A DNA stretch of 50,675 bases from Aphodoplasma sp045626925 (GTDB taxonomy: Bacteria > Bacillota > Clostridia > UBA1381 > UMGS1253). Shown here in pieces: positions 6,986 to 14,253 of the stretch. The notes beneath the pieces are model-generated. The model saw only the letters and a list, made by a program, of their open reading frames with translations. It was not told the origin of the DNA and searched no databases. The position numbers and the translations under genes were made by a program. The stretch spans positions 1 to 50,675 of the forward strand of contig JAZUQZ010000012.1 of NCBI GenBank assembly GCA_045626925.1. The letters run 5' to 3'. Every line of letters starts with the position of its first letter. Position 1 is the first letter of the stretch.

Positions 6986-7666
6986 TTGCCAAGAACATCA
7001 AACAAAGGTGAAGAAATATTACATTTTATACATGAACAAACAAAGCAAAAGGGATATCCGCCGTCTGTGCGTGAGATATGTGATGCTGTTGGATTGCGCT
7101 CAACATCTACCGTTCATGCCCAACTTAAAAAACTTGAGCAAAATGGTTTTCTTGCAAAGGATGACCTTAAAACGAGAGCGCTCAAGCTTACGGATTTGTA
7201 TTATGAAAAATATCCACAAAATAAAAATACAAAAGATGAAATTTTGAGTGTGGATGAATTTGATAGCTTTTATGAAACACGAGCAGAGGCAGAGTATTTA
7301 CAAGTGCCGGTGCTTGGGCGCGTTGCTGCAGGCGAGCCGATTCTGGCAGTTGAGGATGCAACAGATGTTTTTCCTTTGCCGATGAGTTTTGCGTCGAACA
7401 AGGACCTTTTTATACTTACTGTGCGTGGAGAATCTATGATTGAAGCGGCGATACTTGATGGGGATTATATAATAGTTTCACGCCAACAAACTGCCCAAAA
7501 TGGTGATATAGTTGTAGCACTTGTTGATGATTCGGCGACGGTTAAGACATTTTATAAAGAAAATGGTCATTTCAGGCTCCAGCCTGAAAATTCGTCGATG
7601 GAGCCGATTATTGTATCTGAGGTTACAATACTTGGTAAGGTTGTGGGCGTATTTCGTAAAATGTAA
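6986..7666 (+). CDS. lexA: LexA repressor (SOS regulator)
   Basis: A 226-residue LexA. The start is the TTG at 6986, nine bases after AGGAG; an earlier TTG at 6977 touches that site. Residues 1-70 are the winged helix (PPSVREICDAVGLRSTSTVH). The self-cleavage bond is Ala115-Gly116 in VAAGEP, and the catalytic dyad is Ser150 (GESM) and Lys187 (ATVK). LexA represses DNA-damage genes; RecA filaments on single-stranded DNA trigger its autocleavage. A weak operator in its own promoter suggests autorepression. A YneA-like division inhibitor with two strong operators lies at 37284. The gene converges with yunB on a shared terminator. Confidence 0.97.
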   Translation: MPRTSNKGEEILHFIHEQTKQKGYPPSVREICDAVGLRSTSTVHAQLKKLEQNGFLAKDDLKTRALKLTDLYYEKYPQNKNTKDEILSVDEFDSFYETRAEAEYLQVPVLGRVAAGEPILAVEDATDVFPLPMSFASNKDLFILTVRGESMIEAAILDGDYIIVSRQQTAQNGDIVVALVDDSATVKTFYKENGHFRLQPENSSMEPIIVSEVTILGKVVGVFRKM

Positions 7667-7685
7667 AGCAAAATCAAATAGATAC

Positions 7686-7721
7686 AAAAAAGGCTGTGAC
7701 ATAAGTGTCATAGCTTTTTTT
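7686..7721. terminator. Bidirectional terminator between lexA and yunB
   Basis: AAAAAAGGCTGTGACA, loop TAAG, TGTCATAGCTTTTTT with two small mismatches. Runs of A and T on either side serve both strands. Confidence 0.85.
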
Positions 7722-8409
7722 ATTGTCCATAGCTATAGGGCGTAATAATACCATTTGGAACTTCGCCAATGATTATTGTCTGCACTGTTGGCACATTCGC
7801 TTTTATGCTTATATTTTCGCTCCCTGCAGATAAAATCATTCCAAAATCTGCATTTATAATAATATCAATTTGGTGTTTTGTCTGGTTTATACCCGCGGAT
7901 GAAAAACTGCTTTCAAAATCTACGAGCGCACAACCTATCGGGACAAGCTCTATATTTATCATCGGTCCGACTCCGGCAAGAAAAGGCACATCCAATATTG
8001 CGCCAAGAGGGATTTTGATTTCTGCGCTTTTTATTTTTTCAAGTTCGCTTTGAACATTTAGCGCAAGAGTAGCCTTGAGCTTGTTTATTGCATTAGTATT
8101 CAAAAAAATTGCTTTAATTTGCCCATCTTCGCCACGATTTATATCTGCAAGGTCGTCATAACCAATGTTATTATCAGTCATATAATCGTTTACAACACTA
8201 TTTATCGTAGTTACAACAATTTGTGAAGAACGCTTTTTTGCAAGACTTACAATGAGAGGATTTATTTTTGTATGGTAGTATGCAAACCCCATAGAAAAAG
8301 ACGCCACAACAAGACACATAACAAGGATTTTGTTCACACTTTGCCACATGGGCTGTGTATGTGCCGGCAATATGCGTATGTGTATATGTCGGTTTAATCC
8401 AAGACGCAA
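7720..8409 (-). CDS. yunB: Sporulation protein YunB
   Basis: A 229-residue homologue of Bacillus subtilis YunB, a sigma-E-dependent sporulation protein needed for normal spore formation. One membrane helix lies at about residues 25-45, followed by KINPLIVSLAKKRSSQIVVTTINSVVND, which is the family's best conserved block, and by a PFLAGVGPMINIELVPIG segment. The start is probably the TTG at 8409: GGGAGGGG lies directly before it, and the ATG at 8424 would place this site inside the coding region. It follows folC by 50 bases on the same strand and may be read through from the folT-folC transcript. It supports an endospore-forming host. Confidence 0.88.
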   Translation of the reverse strand: MRLGLNRHIHIRILPAHTQPMWQSVNKILVMCLVVASFSMGFAYYHTKINPLIVSLAKKRSSQIVVTTINSVVNDYMTDNNIGYDDLADINRGEDGQIKAIFLNTNAINKLKATLALNVQSELEKIKSAEIKIPLGAILDVPFLAGVGPMINIELVPIGCALVDFESSFSSAGINQTKHQIDIIINADFGMILSAGSENISIKANVPTVQTIIIGEVPNGIITPYSYGQ

Positions 8410-8459
8410 AAAATCCCCTCCCATATTTTAATATATGCAAAAGGAAAGGGATTGTTTCT

Positions 8460-9719
8460 TTATTTATGTGTCGCATCTTTATTCATAAAGTCTTTATAAA
8501 GATATAACGAGCCACAAATTATAATAAGCTTGCCAGTTTTCTTTGCTGCTTTATAAGCGTCATAAATGTTTTGATAATCTTTTGCATCAAGTCCGAGCGC
8601 ACGCGCCTTATTACAAAGCTCTTTGCCACTCATGCTGCGCTCGTTATCCTCTACAGCCACCATTTTAAATTCTGCCCCATCTTCGTTTAATATTTCAAGA
8701 GATGAAGCTATGTCTTTGTCTGCCATAGCAGCCATAATAAAAACTTTTTCTTTGTTTGGAAAATATCTTTGAAGGTTTTTTTTCAGAATGCATATAGCGT
8801 CGGGATTGTGTGCACCATCAAAATATGTTGTATCATCAATTTTTTCAAAACGCCCCATATGCGATGCGTTCATAAGACCATATCGGATGCTTTCGTTGCT
8901 GATGCCGAGTGCCTTTGCCGCCGTGATTGCACACGATGCATTATCGAGCTGGTTTATCCCGCCGAGCGAAAGTGCCACACTGTCAAAATCGCCACCACTT
9001 ATCAGCTCATAAATGCCGTCGTGCTTACATGGCACAAGCTTGTCTGCAATATAAAGGCTACAGCCGCACTCGCCACTTACTTTTTTTATAACATTAAGAG
9101 CATCCTTGTCCTGTGCGGCACATACAACGGTTGAATTTGGTTTTATTATACCGGCCTTTTCTGTTGCAACCTTTTGCAGCGTATCACCAAGATATTGCGT
9201 ATGGTCAAGCGCGATGTGCGTTATAATACTCAAAACTGTCGTCGTAATTACATTTGTCGCATCAAGTCTTCCCCCAAGCCCTGTTTCAAGTACAACATAG
9301 TCACAACCCTTTTCGTAAAAATAGCACATTGCCATAGCAGTCCAAATTTCAAATTGGGTAGGGTAAAGACCGATTTCGTCCTTTGTCTTATGGCACGCAG
9401 CTGACACCTTGCCTTGTATACGCTTCATATCATCATCTGTGATATTCTTGCCGTCAACATTTATCCTCTCATTTACACAAATCATATTAGGTGATGTATA
9501 AAGACCGGTTTTAAAACCTGCATGCGAAAGCATAGTAGCTAAAAAAACACACACAGAGCCTTTCCCGTTTGTGCCTGCAACATGTATAAACTTGAGCTTG
9601 TCTTGTGGATTATCAAGATGTTTTAATAAAGAAAAAATACTTTCAAGCCCAAGGCGCGCAATGCTTTGAAAACTGTTTGCATAGCCTGTAAACTCTTTGC
9701 TTGCTCTGTAATAAGACAT
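8460..9719 (-). CDS. folC: Folylpolyglutamate synthase / dihydrofolate synthase
   Basis: A 419-residue Mur-ligase family enzyme. The ATP-binding loop is HVAGTNGKGSV near residue 46. The conserved THIALDHTQYLG with TEKAGIIK follows near residues 165-190, and the C-terminal domain has FDGAHNPDA. FolC adds glutamate to folates, and in many bacteria it also couples glutamate to dihydropteroate; it retains cofactors in the cell. It lies 20 bases after folT and shares its THF-riboswitch leader, so uptake and retention are controlled together. AAGGAAATGAG precedes the ATG. Confidence 0.96.
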   Translation of the reverse strand: MSYYRASKEFTGYANSFQSIARLGLESIFSLLKHLDNPQDKLKFIHVAGTNGKGSVCVFLATMLSHAGFKTGLYTSPNMICVNERINVDGKNITDDDMKRIQGKVSAACHKTKDEIGLYPTQFEIWTAMAMCYFYEKGCDYVVLETGLGGRLDATNVITTTVLSIITHIALDHTQYLGDTLQKVATEKAGIIKPNSTVVCAAQDKDALNVIKKVSGECGCSLYIADKLVPCKHDGIYELISGGDFDSVALSLGGINQLDNASCAITAAKALGISNESIRYGLMNASHMGRFEKIDDTTYFDGAHNPDAICILKKNLQRYFPNKEKVFIMAAMADKDIASSLEILNEDGAEFKMVAVEDNERSMSGKELCNKARALGLDAKDYQNIYDAYKAAKKTGKLIIICGSLYLYKDFMNKDATHK

Positions 9720-9739
9720 TTTCTCATTTCCTTTAATAA

Positions 9740-10273
9740 TTAGAATTTAAGTGTTTTTTCAAGTCGAGGATAAAGATATTTGCATATTAGTATAAGAACA
9801 ACAATTTTTATAACTGCTTCTATTATTGATGCTATAAGCTTTGTCATAAAAATTACTTCAAAAGCTTTTATCGCACCTGTAAAATATTTGTGATAGATAT
9901 ATAGCCACAATGGTGTAAGCGGTATTGAGACAAATATAAGCTGGATAAGCACACATATTACTATGCGCCATACGCTATACGGCTTGTTGTATAAAAACCA
10001 CGCAAAAAGCAGTGCATATAGCACGGCATTTATAGAAAACATAGGGTTGTATGCACCTGTGCCGGCAATCATAGTCCCAACAAAATCGGCGAGTATGGCC
10101 GATGTTGCTGCCCACCAGGGTCCAAGCGCCATCGATGAAATTACAATTGGAACAAAGCCAAAGCTTATTTGAAAAAGCTCTGTTTGTATGCCGAGATAGC
10201 GCGATAAAATTATCTGCAAGGCAACAATTATTGCACTAAAAGCAAGTTTTTGTGATATAGTTGTTTTTGACAT
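9740..10273 (-). CDS. folT: Folate ECF transporter S component FolT
   Basis: A 177-residue membrane protein of the ECF substrate-binding (S) type with about six helices; the start is the ATG at 10273, nine bases after AGGAGG. The segment FQISFGFVPIVISSMALGP near residues 33-51 and the following GTGAYNPMFSINA are typical of folate-specific S components. It would capture folate and pass it through the shared EcfA-EcfA'-EcfT energising module, which is not in this window. A tetrahydrofolate riboswitch lies directly upstream and folC directly downstream, which makes the folate assignment strong. Confidence 0.93.
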   Translation of the reverse strand: MSKTTISQKLAFSAIIVALQIILSRYLGIQTELFQISFGFVPIVISSMALGPWWAATSAILADFVGTMIAGTGAYNPMFSINAVLYALLFAWFLYNKPYSVWRIVICVLIQLIFVSIPLTPLWLYIYHKYFTGAIKAFEVIFMTKLIASIIEAVIKIVVLILICKYLYPRLEKTLKF

Positions 10274-10280
10274 AAAAATA

Positions 10281-10323
10281 CCTCCTACAATGATAGCGTA
10301 AACACTCGCCACATATCAGGAGG
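10281..10323 (-). promoter_or_regulatory. SD-sequestering hairpin of the folT leader
   Basis: On the minus strand CCTCCTGATA can pair with the folT ribosome binding site in TATCATTGTAGGAGG, closed by an inner GCG/CGC. An alternative partner AGGAG at 10332-10327 could capture the CTCCT instead. This gives a translational switch directly after the THF aptamer. Confidence 0.6.
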
Positions 10324-10338
10324 TTTGCTCCTATTATA

Positions 10339-10435
10339 GCAGCGGGATGCAAGCCGATAACCGCAACAAAAATGTTTTCGTCCGCCGGACAACTCCCCGT
10401 TCCGACAGCACTTAACGCTATGGGCTCTACTCTGT
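10339..10435 (-). ncRNA. Tetrahydrofolate (THF) riboswitch
   Basis: Reading the minus strand, the conserved THF aptamer blocks occur in order: AGAGTAGA, GCGTTAAGTG, GGAACGGGGAGTTGTC, GACGAA, GCGGTTATCGGC and TTGCATCCCGCT. Outer strands AGAGTAG... and ...CCGCT frame the fold. The family binds reduced folates and represses folate transport and synthesis genes. It precedes folT and folC, and the switch downstream appears translational (see the hairpin at 10281-10323). Confidence 0.95.
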
Positions 10436-10452
10436 ATCTTTTTATATGCTTT

Positions 10453-10481
10453 ATTATACTTCGTTTTCAAATAAAAATCAA
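10453..10481 (-). promoter_or_regulatory. Sigma-A promoter of the folT-folC unit
   Basis: Minus strand TTGATT (10481-10476) and TATAAT (10458-10453), spacer 17, starting transcription just before the THF aptamer. Confidence 0.8.
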
Positions 10482-10538
10482 GCATATTATTGACAAATTT
10501 TATAAAAAAAGTTAATATAATAAGCGTACTGTTGTTAT

Positions 10539-10615
10539 GCGCCTGTAGCTCAGCTGGATAGAGTATCAGACTCCGACTCTGAAGGTCGTGCGTTCGAATC
10601 GCATCAGGCGTACCA
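10539..10615 (+). tRNA. tRNA-Arg (anticodon CCG)
   Basis: A complete 77-nt cloverleaf with encoded CCA. The acceptor stem is GCGCCTG/CAGGCGT, the anticodon stem TCAGA/TCTGA with loop CTCCGAC, and the T loop TTCGAAT. Discriminator A. A terminator follows directly. Confidence 0.95.
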
Positions 10616-10649
10616 AAAAAACCTATCAAAATTATTTGATAGGTTTTTT
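10615..10649. terminator. Terminator after tRNA-Arg, bidirectional
   Basis: AAAAAACCTATCAAA, loop ATTA, TTTGATAGGTTTTTT. It also lies downstream of the minus-strand small gene at 10656. Confidence 0.9.
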
Positions 10650-10655
10650 AAATTA

Positions 10656-10841
10656 TTATATGTTGTCCAGTTTTTCTATGTCAGCTCCGTCCCCGTTGAC
10701 AAATAGTGCTTCTGTGGTCTGTTGAGCCATTTTTAGTTTTTCTGTTATGTCCACAAGCGCTTTGGTTGTGGCATCTAAGGCATCAATGGCAGTCGCCATT
10801 CGCCCGGCTAAATGGTAGTACATTGCTTTGTAGTCCGTCAT
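10656..10841 (-). CDS. Small hypothetical protein, 61 residues
   Basis: A 61-residue helical protein (LAGRMATAIDALDATTKALVDI, then a heptad-like EKLKMAQQTTEA) with a perfect AGGAGG eight bases before the ATG. I do not recognise a family. The sequence looks amphipathic and could form a short coiled coil. It is downstream of tRNA-Leu on the same strand and converges on the tRNA-Arg terminator. The ribosome binding site and the regular codon use make it a credible gene. Confidence 0.6.
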   Translation of the reverse strand: MTDYKAMYYHLAGRMATAIDALDATTKALVDITEKLKMAQQTTEALFVNGDGADIEKLDNI

Positions 10842-10911
10842 AGCAAAAACCTCCTATAACTTCATTTTTTAAATTTGAATAATCGACGCCGTTATATAAC
10901 AGCGCCGATTT

Positions 10912-11000
10912 TGGTGCTCGAGACCGGGGTCGAACCGGTACGGGAATCACTTCCCACGGGATTTTAAGTCCCGGGCGTCTGCCTGTTCCGCCACTCGAGC
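10912..11000 (-). tRNA. tRNA-Leu (anticodon UAA)
   Basis: An 89-nt class II tRNA with a long variable arm. Acceptor stem GCTCGAG/CTCGAGC, anticodon stem GGGA with loop CTTAAAA, T loop TTCGACC, and encoded CCA on the minus strand. Confidence 0.95.
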
Positions 11001-11104
11001 ATATCAACTGACCTAATTATACTACCACAAAACACAAAATTAGTCAATAATATTTTAGAAAATGATAAATAAATTTTTGACACTATAAATAAGGGCGATT
11101 TAGG

Positions 11105-11133
11105 TTGACTTTTTTTTAAAGATTTGTTATAAT
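11105..11133 (+). promoter_or_regulatory. Promoter of tRNA-Arg(CCU)
   Basis: TTGACT (11105-11110) and TATAAT (11128-11133) with spacer 17. Confidence 0.8.
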
Positions 11134-11178
11134 TTCTTGTGTTGTAATTTCATGTTTTTTAAAAAGATTTTTATATGT

Positions 11179-11253
11179 GCCCCCGTAGTAAAGTGGATAT
11201 TACAAGTCCCTCCTAAGGATTAGTCATCGGTTCGACTCCGGTCGGGGGTGCCA
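11179..11253 (+). tRNA. tRNA-Arg (anticodon CCU)
   Basis: A 75-nt tRNA: acceptor GCCCCCG/CGGGGGT, anticodon stem AGTCC/GGATT with loop CTCCTAA, T arm CCGG-TTCGACT, discriminator G, encoded CCA. The AT-rich island begins just after it, so it may be the insertion target, but I found no second copy of its 3' end in the window. Confidence 0.95.
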
Positions 11254-11306
11254 AAAGAGACAAACGTTTTTTATAACATAGTTATAATGATGTTTGTCTC
11301 TTTTTA
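11253..11306 (+). terminator. Terminator after tRNA-Arg(CCU)
   Basis: AAAAGAGACAAAC pairs with GTTTGTCTCTTTTT around a 26-base AT-rich loop that contains its own ATAAC/GTTAT stem. The rest of 11306-11500 shows no gene. Confidence 0.8.
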
Positions 11307-11501
11307 TATGCAAATTTTACAGCAATTCTGCTTAAGAGTATACAGAATGAACAATAAGAATTGAAAGCTTAAGGAAAAACAAGATATTCATAACATCATA
11401 ATAGTAATGTTTTAAAATTTAATATCATGAATTATGAGCACATTTTGAGTGAAATCAAGATGTGCTTTTTATATTTTATAATTTTAAGGAGGAAATTAAA
11501 A

Positions 11502-11837
11502 ATGATGAAATTTGGTTTGTATGAATCAAGACTGTTCGGTAGAATTTGTTACGGGTTTGGGAGAGATGAAAAAGGATATGTTTACATCAAAGATGATGAA
11601 GCTAATGTTGTTAGAATGATTTATGACATGGCTATCAATGGTCACAGTTTGCAGAATATTCAGGCAGAATTACACAGAATGGGAATTAAATCTCCTTCAG
11701 GAAAAGATAAGTGGACAAGAGATGTTATTGATAAAACTATAAACAATAAAAAGTATTTGGCACACATTATTACTTTCGAAAAGTTTGTTGAGGCTTCCAT
11801 CGAAAAGGAAGCACGATGCAGATACATTAGAAGTTAG
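11502..11837 (+). CDS. Recombinase-domain protein lacking the catalytic domain
   Basis: A 111-residue protein that corresponds only to the DNA-binding 'Recombinase' domain of large serine recombinases: LFGRICYGFGRDEKGYVYI, then DEANVVRMIYDMAINGHSLQ, then IKSPSGKDKWTRDVIDKTINNKKY. The full recombinase at 12457 has the equivalent LYGYDRGDGMNPIIIPEQA, then IIRKIFHMYLEGNSI and STWSASTISGILRNEKYKG. There is no resolvase domain or catalytic serine. AAGGAGG lies eight bases before the ATG, so it is translated as a separate protein and is not simply a pseudogene. It could be an accessory or directionality factor; that is inference. It starts a three-gene recombination module. Confidence 0.75.
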   Translation: MMKFGLYESRLFGRICYGFGRDEKGYVYIKDDEANVVRMIYDMAINGHSLQNIQAELHRMGIKSPSGKDKWTRDVIDKTINNKKYLAHIITFEKFVEASIEKEARCRYIRS

Positions 11838-11900
11838 TAAAAAGATGGAATTGCAGGTTTGTTATATAATTCTATTATAAATGCGAAAGGAGAATTATCT

Positions 11901-12476
11901 ATGAAAAAATCTGCAATTCAAAATCAGCTTCGGTATATTATTGCAAAAGAGCAGTATATGAAGCCGCTATTGGAGAATGAATTTATAACGGAGGAGGTGT
12001 ATAACGAAGTATTAGAAAATCTGTATAATGAATTTGAAGTCTGGAGATATAACAGAATTCAGAATCCGGGTATTGAGTTTAGAAATAAGAAAAGAAAGAC
12101 AAATAACGATTTAGCAGAGTTGAACCCTGGATATGTTTCTTTAACAGAATTGGCAAGAAGTAAGTCCCAAAGTTCAACTGGTTACACCATTCAAATGTGG
12201 CTAAGAAATAGCAGGACTGTTGATTTTCTTTCCATATGGGAGAATAAACATAATGAAAAGTTTCTCCCCATTCAAATGAAATTAAATATTTTAACACCAA
12301 AATTATGGATAAAGACAACCAATTCTATCGGAATTGTTTCAAGACAGGGTAAGAATGGCGGTACATATGCGCATAAGGAAATTGCAATGCATTTTATGTG
12401 TTGGTTGTCTGCAGAAATGATGCTAAATGTTATAGAGAAATACTTGGAGGGTATGAATGATGAGAAAGATAACTGA
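11901..12476 (+). CDS. SHOCT-like / KilA-N domain protein
   Basis: A 191-residue protein. The N-terminal 50 residues form a short-helix segment (KPLLENEFITEEVYNEVLENL) typical of SHOCT-type oligomerisation motifs. Residues about 75-185 match a KilA-N DNA-binding domain: YVSLTELARS, WLRNSRTVDFLSIWE, then NSIGIVSRQGKNGGTYAHKE and IAMHFMCWLSAEM. KilA-N domains are common in phage and mobile-element proteins. AAAGGAG lies nine bases before the ATG. The stop overlaps the start of the large recombinase by 20 bases, which indicates coupled translation and a shared job in the element. Confidence 0.8.
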   Translation: MKKSAIQNQLRYIIAKEQYMKPLLENEFITEEVYNEVLENLYNEFEVWRYNRIQNPGIEFRNKKRKTNNDLAELNPGYVSLTELARSKSQSSTGYTIQMWLRNSRTVDFLSIWENKHNEKFLPIQMKLNILTPKLWIKTTNSIGIVSRQGKNGGTYAHKEIAMHFMCWLSAEMMLNVIEKYLEGMNDEKDN

Positions 12477-14010
12477 AATTCCGGCTACAATTTTAAAACA
12501 ATCAAAAGATATAAATAGACAATATAGAGTTGCAGCATACTGTAGGGTTAGTACTGATAAGGAAGAACAGGAAAATAGTTTGGAGAATCAAATTACATAT
12601 TACAAAAATAAGATTGAGAATACTCCTAATTGGACTTTGGTTGATATTTTTGCTGATTTTGGAATAAGTGGAATGAATGATAAAAACAGAATTGAATTTC
12701 AAAGAATGATTGATATGTGTAATAAAGGAAAAATTGATTTAATTATTACAAAGTCAATTTCACGCTTTGCAAGAAATACTGTTGATTGCCTAACTCATGT
12801 AAGAAAACTAAAAGCAAATAATATAGGAGTTGTTTTTGAAAAAGAAGGGATAAATACCCTTGATGCTGTTAGTGAAACTTTCTTGACTTGGTTCAGTGCA
12901 TTTGCTCAGGCAGAAAGTGAGTCGCTTAGTCAAAATGTAACCAGAGGGAAAAGAATGGGGTATAAGGAAGGTAAGTTTACCCTACCGCCATTCTTATACG
13001 GATATGACAGAGGAGATGGAATGAATCCTATTATAATTCCAGAACAAGCTACTATTATCCGAAAGATATTTCATATGTATTTGGAAGGCAATTCCATAAG
13101 GGGAATTAAGAAATGGCTTAATGAAAATTGCATAGAAACGCCAAAAGGCACAAGCACATGGAGTGCATCTACCATATCAGGAATATTGAGAAATGAGAAA
13201 TACAAAGGCGATGTACTCTTGCAGAAAAGTTATACAGTAGATTATCTAACAAAGACAACTGCAAAAAATAAGGGAGAGGTAACACAATACTATATTGAGA
13301 ATAACCATGAAGGCATTGTATCACGAGAAATATTTGATATGGTACAGGATGAATTGCAAAGGCGAGCAAGTCTATATAGCGGTAAAAATCCAAGCAGATA
13401 TAGTTCTAAATATGCTCTTTCAGGAAAGGTGATTTGTGGTGAATGCGGAGCTAAGTACAGAAGGGTTACCTGGTCAAGAAATGGTACCAAGAAAATAGTA
13501 TGGAGATGTTCTGAACGTTTAAAAAATGGCATAAAAAACTGCAAGAATTCGCCCACAATTTATGAGGAAGACCTACATAAAGCAATACTTGATAGTTTAA
13601 AGGAGATGTTACCCAAATCATATGATATAGCTAAAAAAGTTAGAAATGAGATAGAATCTGTATTGAACAAAAATAATGATAATAATCCACAAACTGTCCA
13701 AAGAAGAATACAAAACCTTAAGAAAGAGGCTGAAATTTTAAGAAATATCTTAAGAGAAACGGATGATAAAGAATTTTATATTCAAAAGATTAAAATAATT
13801 GACGAGGAAATAATTAGTAGCAAAGAATACTTGTATACCATTTTGGAAAATGGCTTTACAACATCGCTTTATAAAATAGAGTTTATCAATAAAAATGTAG
13901 ATATAAGTAGTTATTTAGAAATAATAGTTCAAAACATTATTAAATATATTCGAGTTATACGAATAGGGGAACTAAAGATAGAATTCATTGATAAAACAAA
14001 TGCTTATTGA
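12457..14010 (+). CDS. Large serine recombinase (site-specific integrase)
   Basis: A 517-residue large serine recombinase. The N-terminal resolvase domain has the catalytic serine at about residue 32 (AAYCRVSTD) and the ITKSISRFARN helix with the conserved arginines. The recombinase domain spans about 160-300. A zinc ribbon follows with CGECG near residue 330 and RCSERLKNGIKNC near 350, and then a coiled-coil segment (about 400-460). Such enzymes cut both strands and join attP to attB, integrating or excising mobile elements. The start ATG at 12457 has GGAGG six bases upstream. It is the engine of the island. Base composition is lower in G and C than that of the core genes. The attachment sites are not identified. 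Confidence 0.95.
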   Translation: MMRKITEIPATILKQSKDINRQYRVAAYCRVSTDKEEQENSLENQITYYKNKIENTPNWTLVDIFADFGISGMNDKNRIEFQRMIDMCNKGKIDLIITKSISRFARNTVDCLTHVRKLKANNIGVVFEKEGINTLDAVSETFLTWFSAFAQAESESLSQNVTRGKRMGYKEGKFTLPPFLYGYDRGDGMNPIIIPEQATIIRKIFHMYLEGNSIRGIKKWLNENCIETPKGTSTWSASTISGILRNEKYKGDVLLQKSYTVDYLTKTTAKNKGEVTQYYIENNHEGIVSREIFDMVQDELQRRASLYSGKNPSRYSSKYALSGKVICGECGAKYRRVTWSRNGTKKIVWRCSERLKNGIKNCKNSPTIYEEDLHKAILDSLKEMLPKSYDIAKKVRNEIESVLNKNNDNNPQTVQRRIQNLKKEAEILRNILRETDDKEFYIQKIKIIDEEIISSKEYLYTILENGFTTSLYKIEFINKNVDISSYLEIIVQNIIKYIRVIRIGELKIEFIDKTNAY

Positions 14011-14253
14011 AACACTTAAGCAATATGTGTATTTATATGTTAGAACAATAAAGTGTAGTTCTATAATACGACAGTTATTTTCGTTTCATCAATTGCATTA
14101 TTTGTTAATATGTGATATTATAAATATGCAATTACTAAATTATTTATTTTGAATAAATTTATTGCAAAAGGTTTCTGAATTCGATGCTTGAGAATTTAGT
14201 TTATAATTGTTATGAGCAATGCATTATTTTACAACGAAAAGCGGGGTGTTTCT

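Noticed and set aside
10285..10629. A 114-codon minus-strand frame
   Set aside because: It overlaps the THF riboswitch and the complement of tRNA-Arg; it is a shadow.
10783..11007. A 74-codon minus-strand frame
   Set aside because: It contains the whole tRNA-Leu gene.
11229..11253. Attachment-site duplication of the tRNA-Arg 3' end
   Set aside because: I found no second copy near 18.2-18.4 kb, so insertion into this tRNA is not shown.
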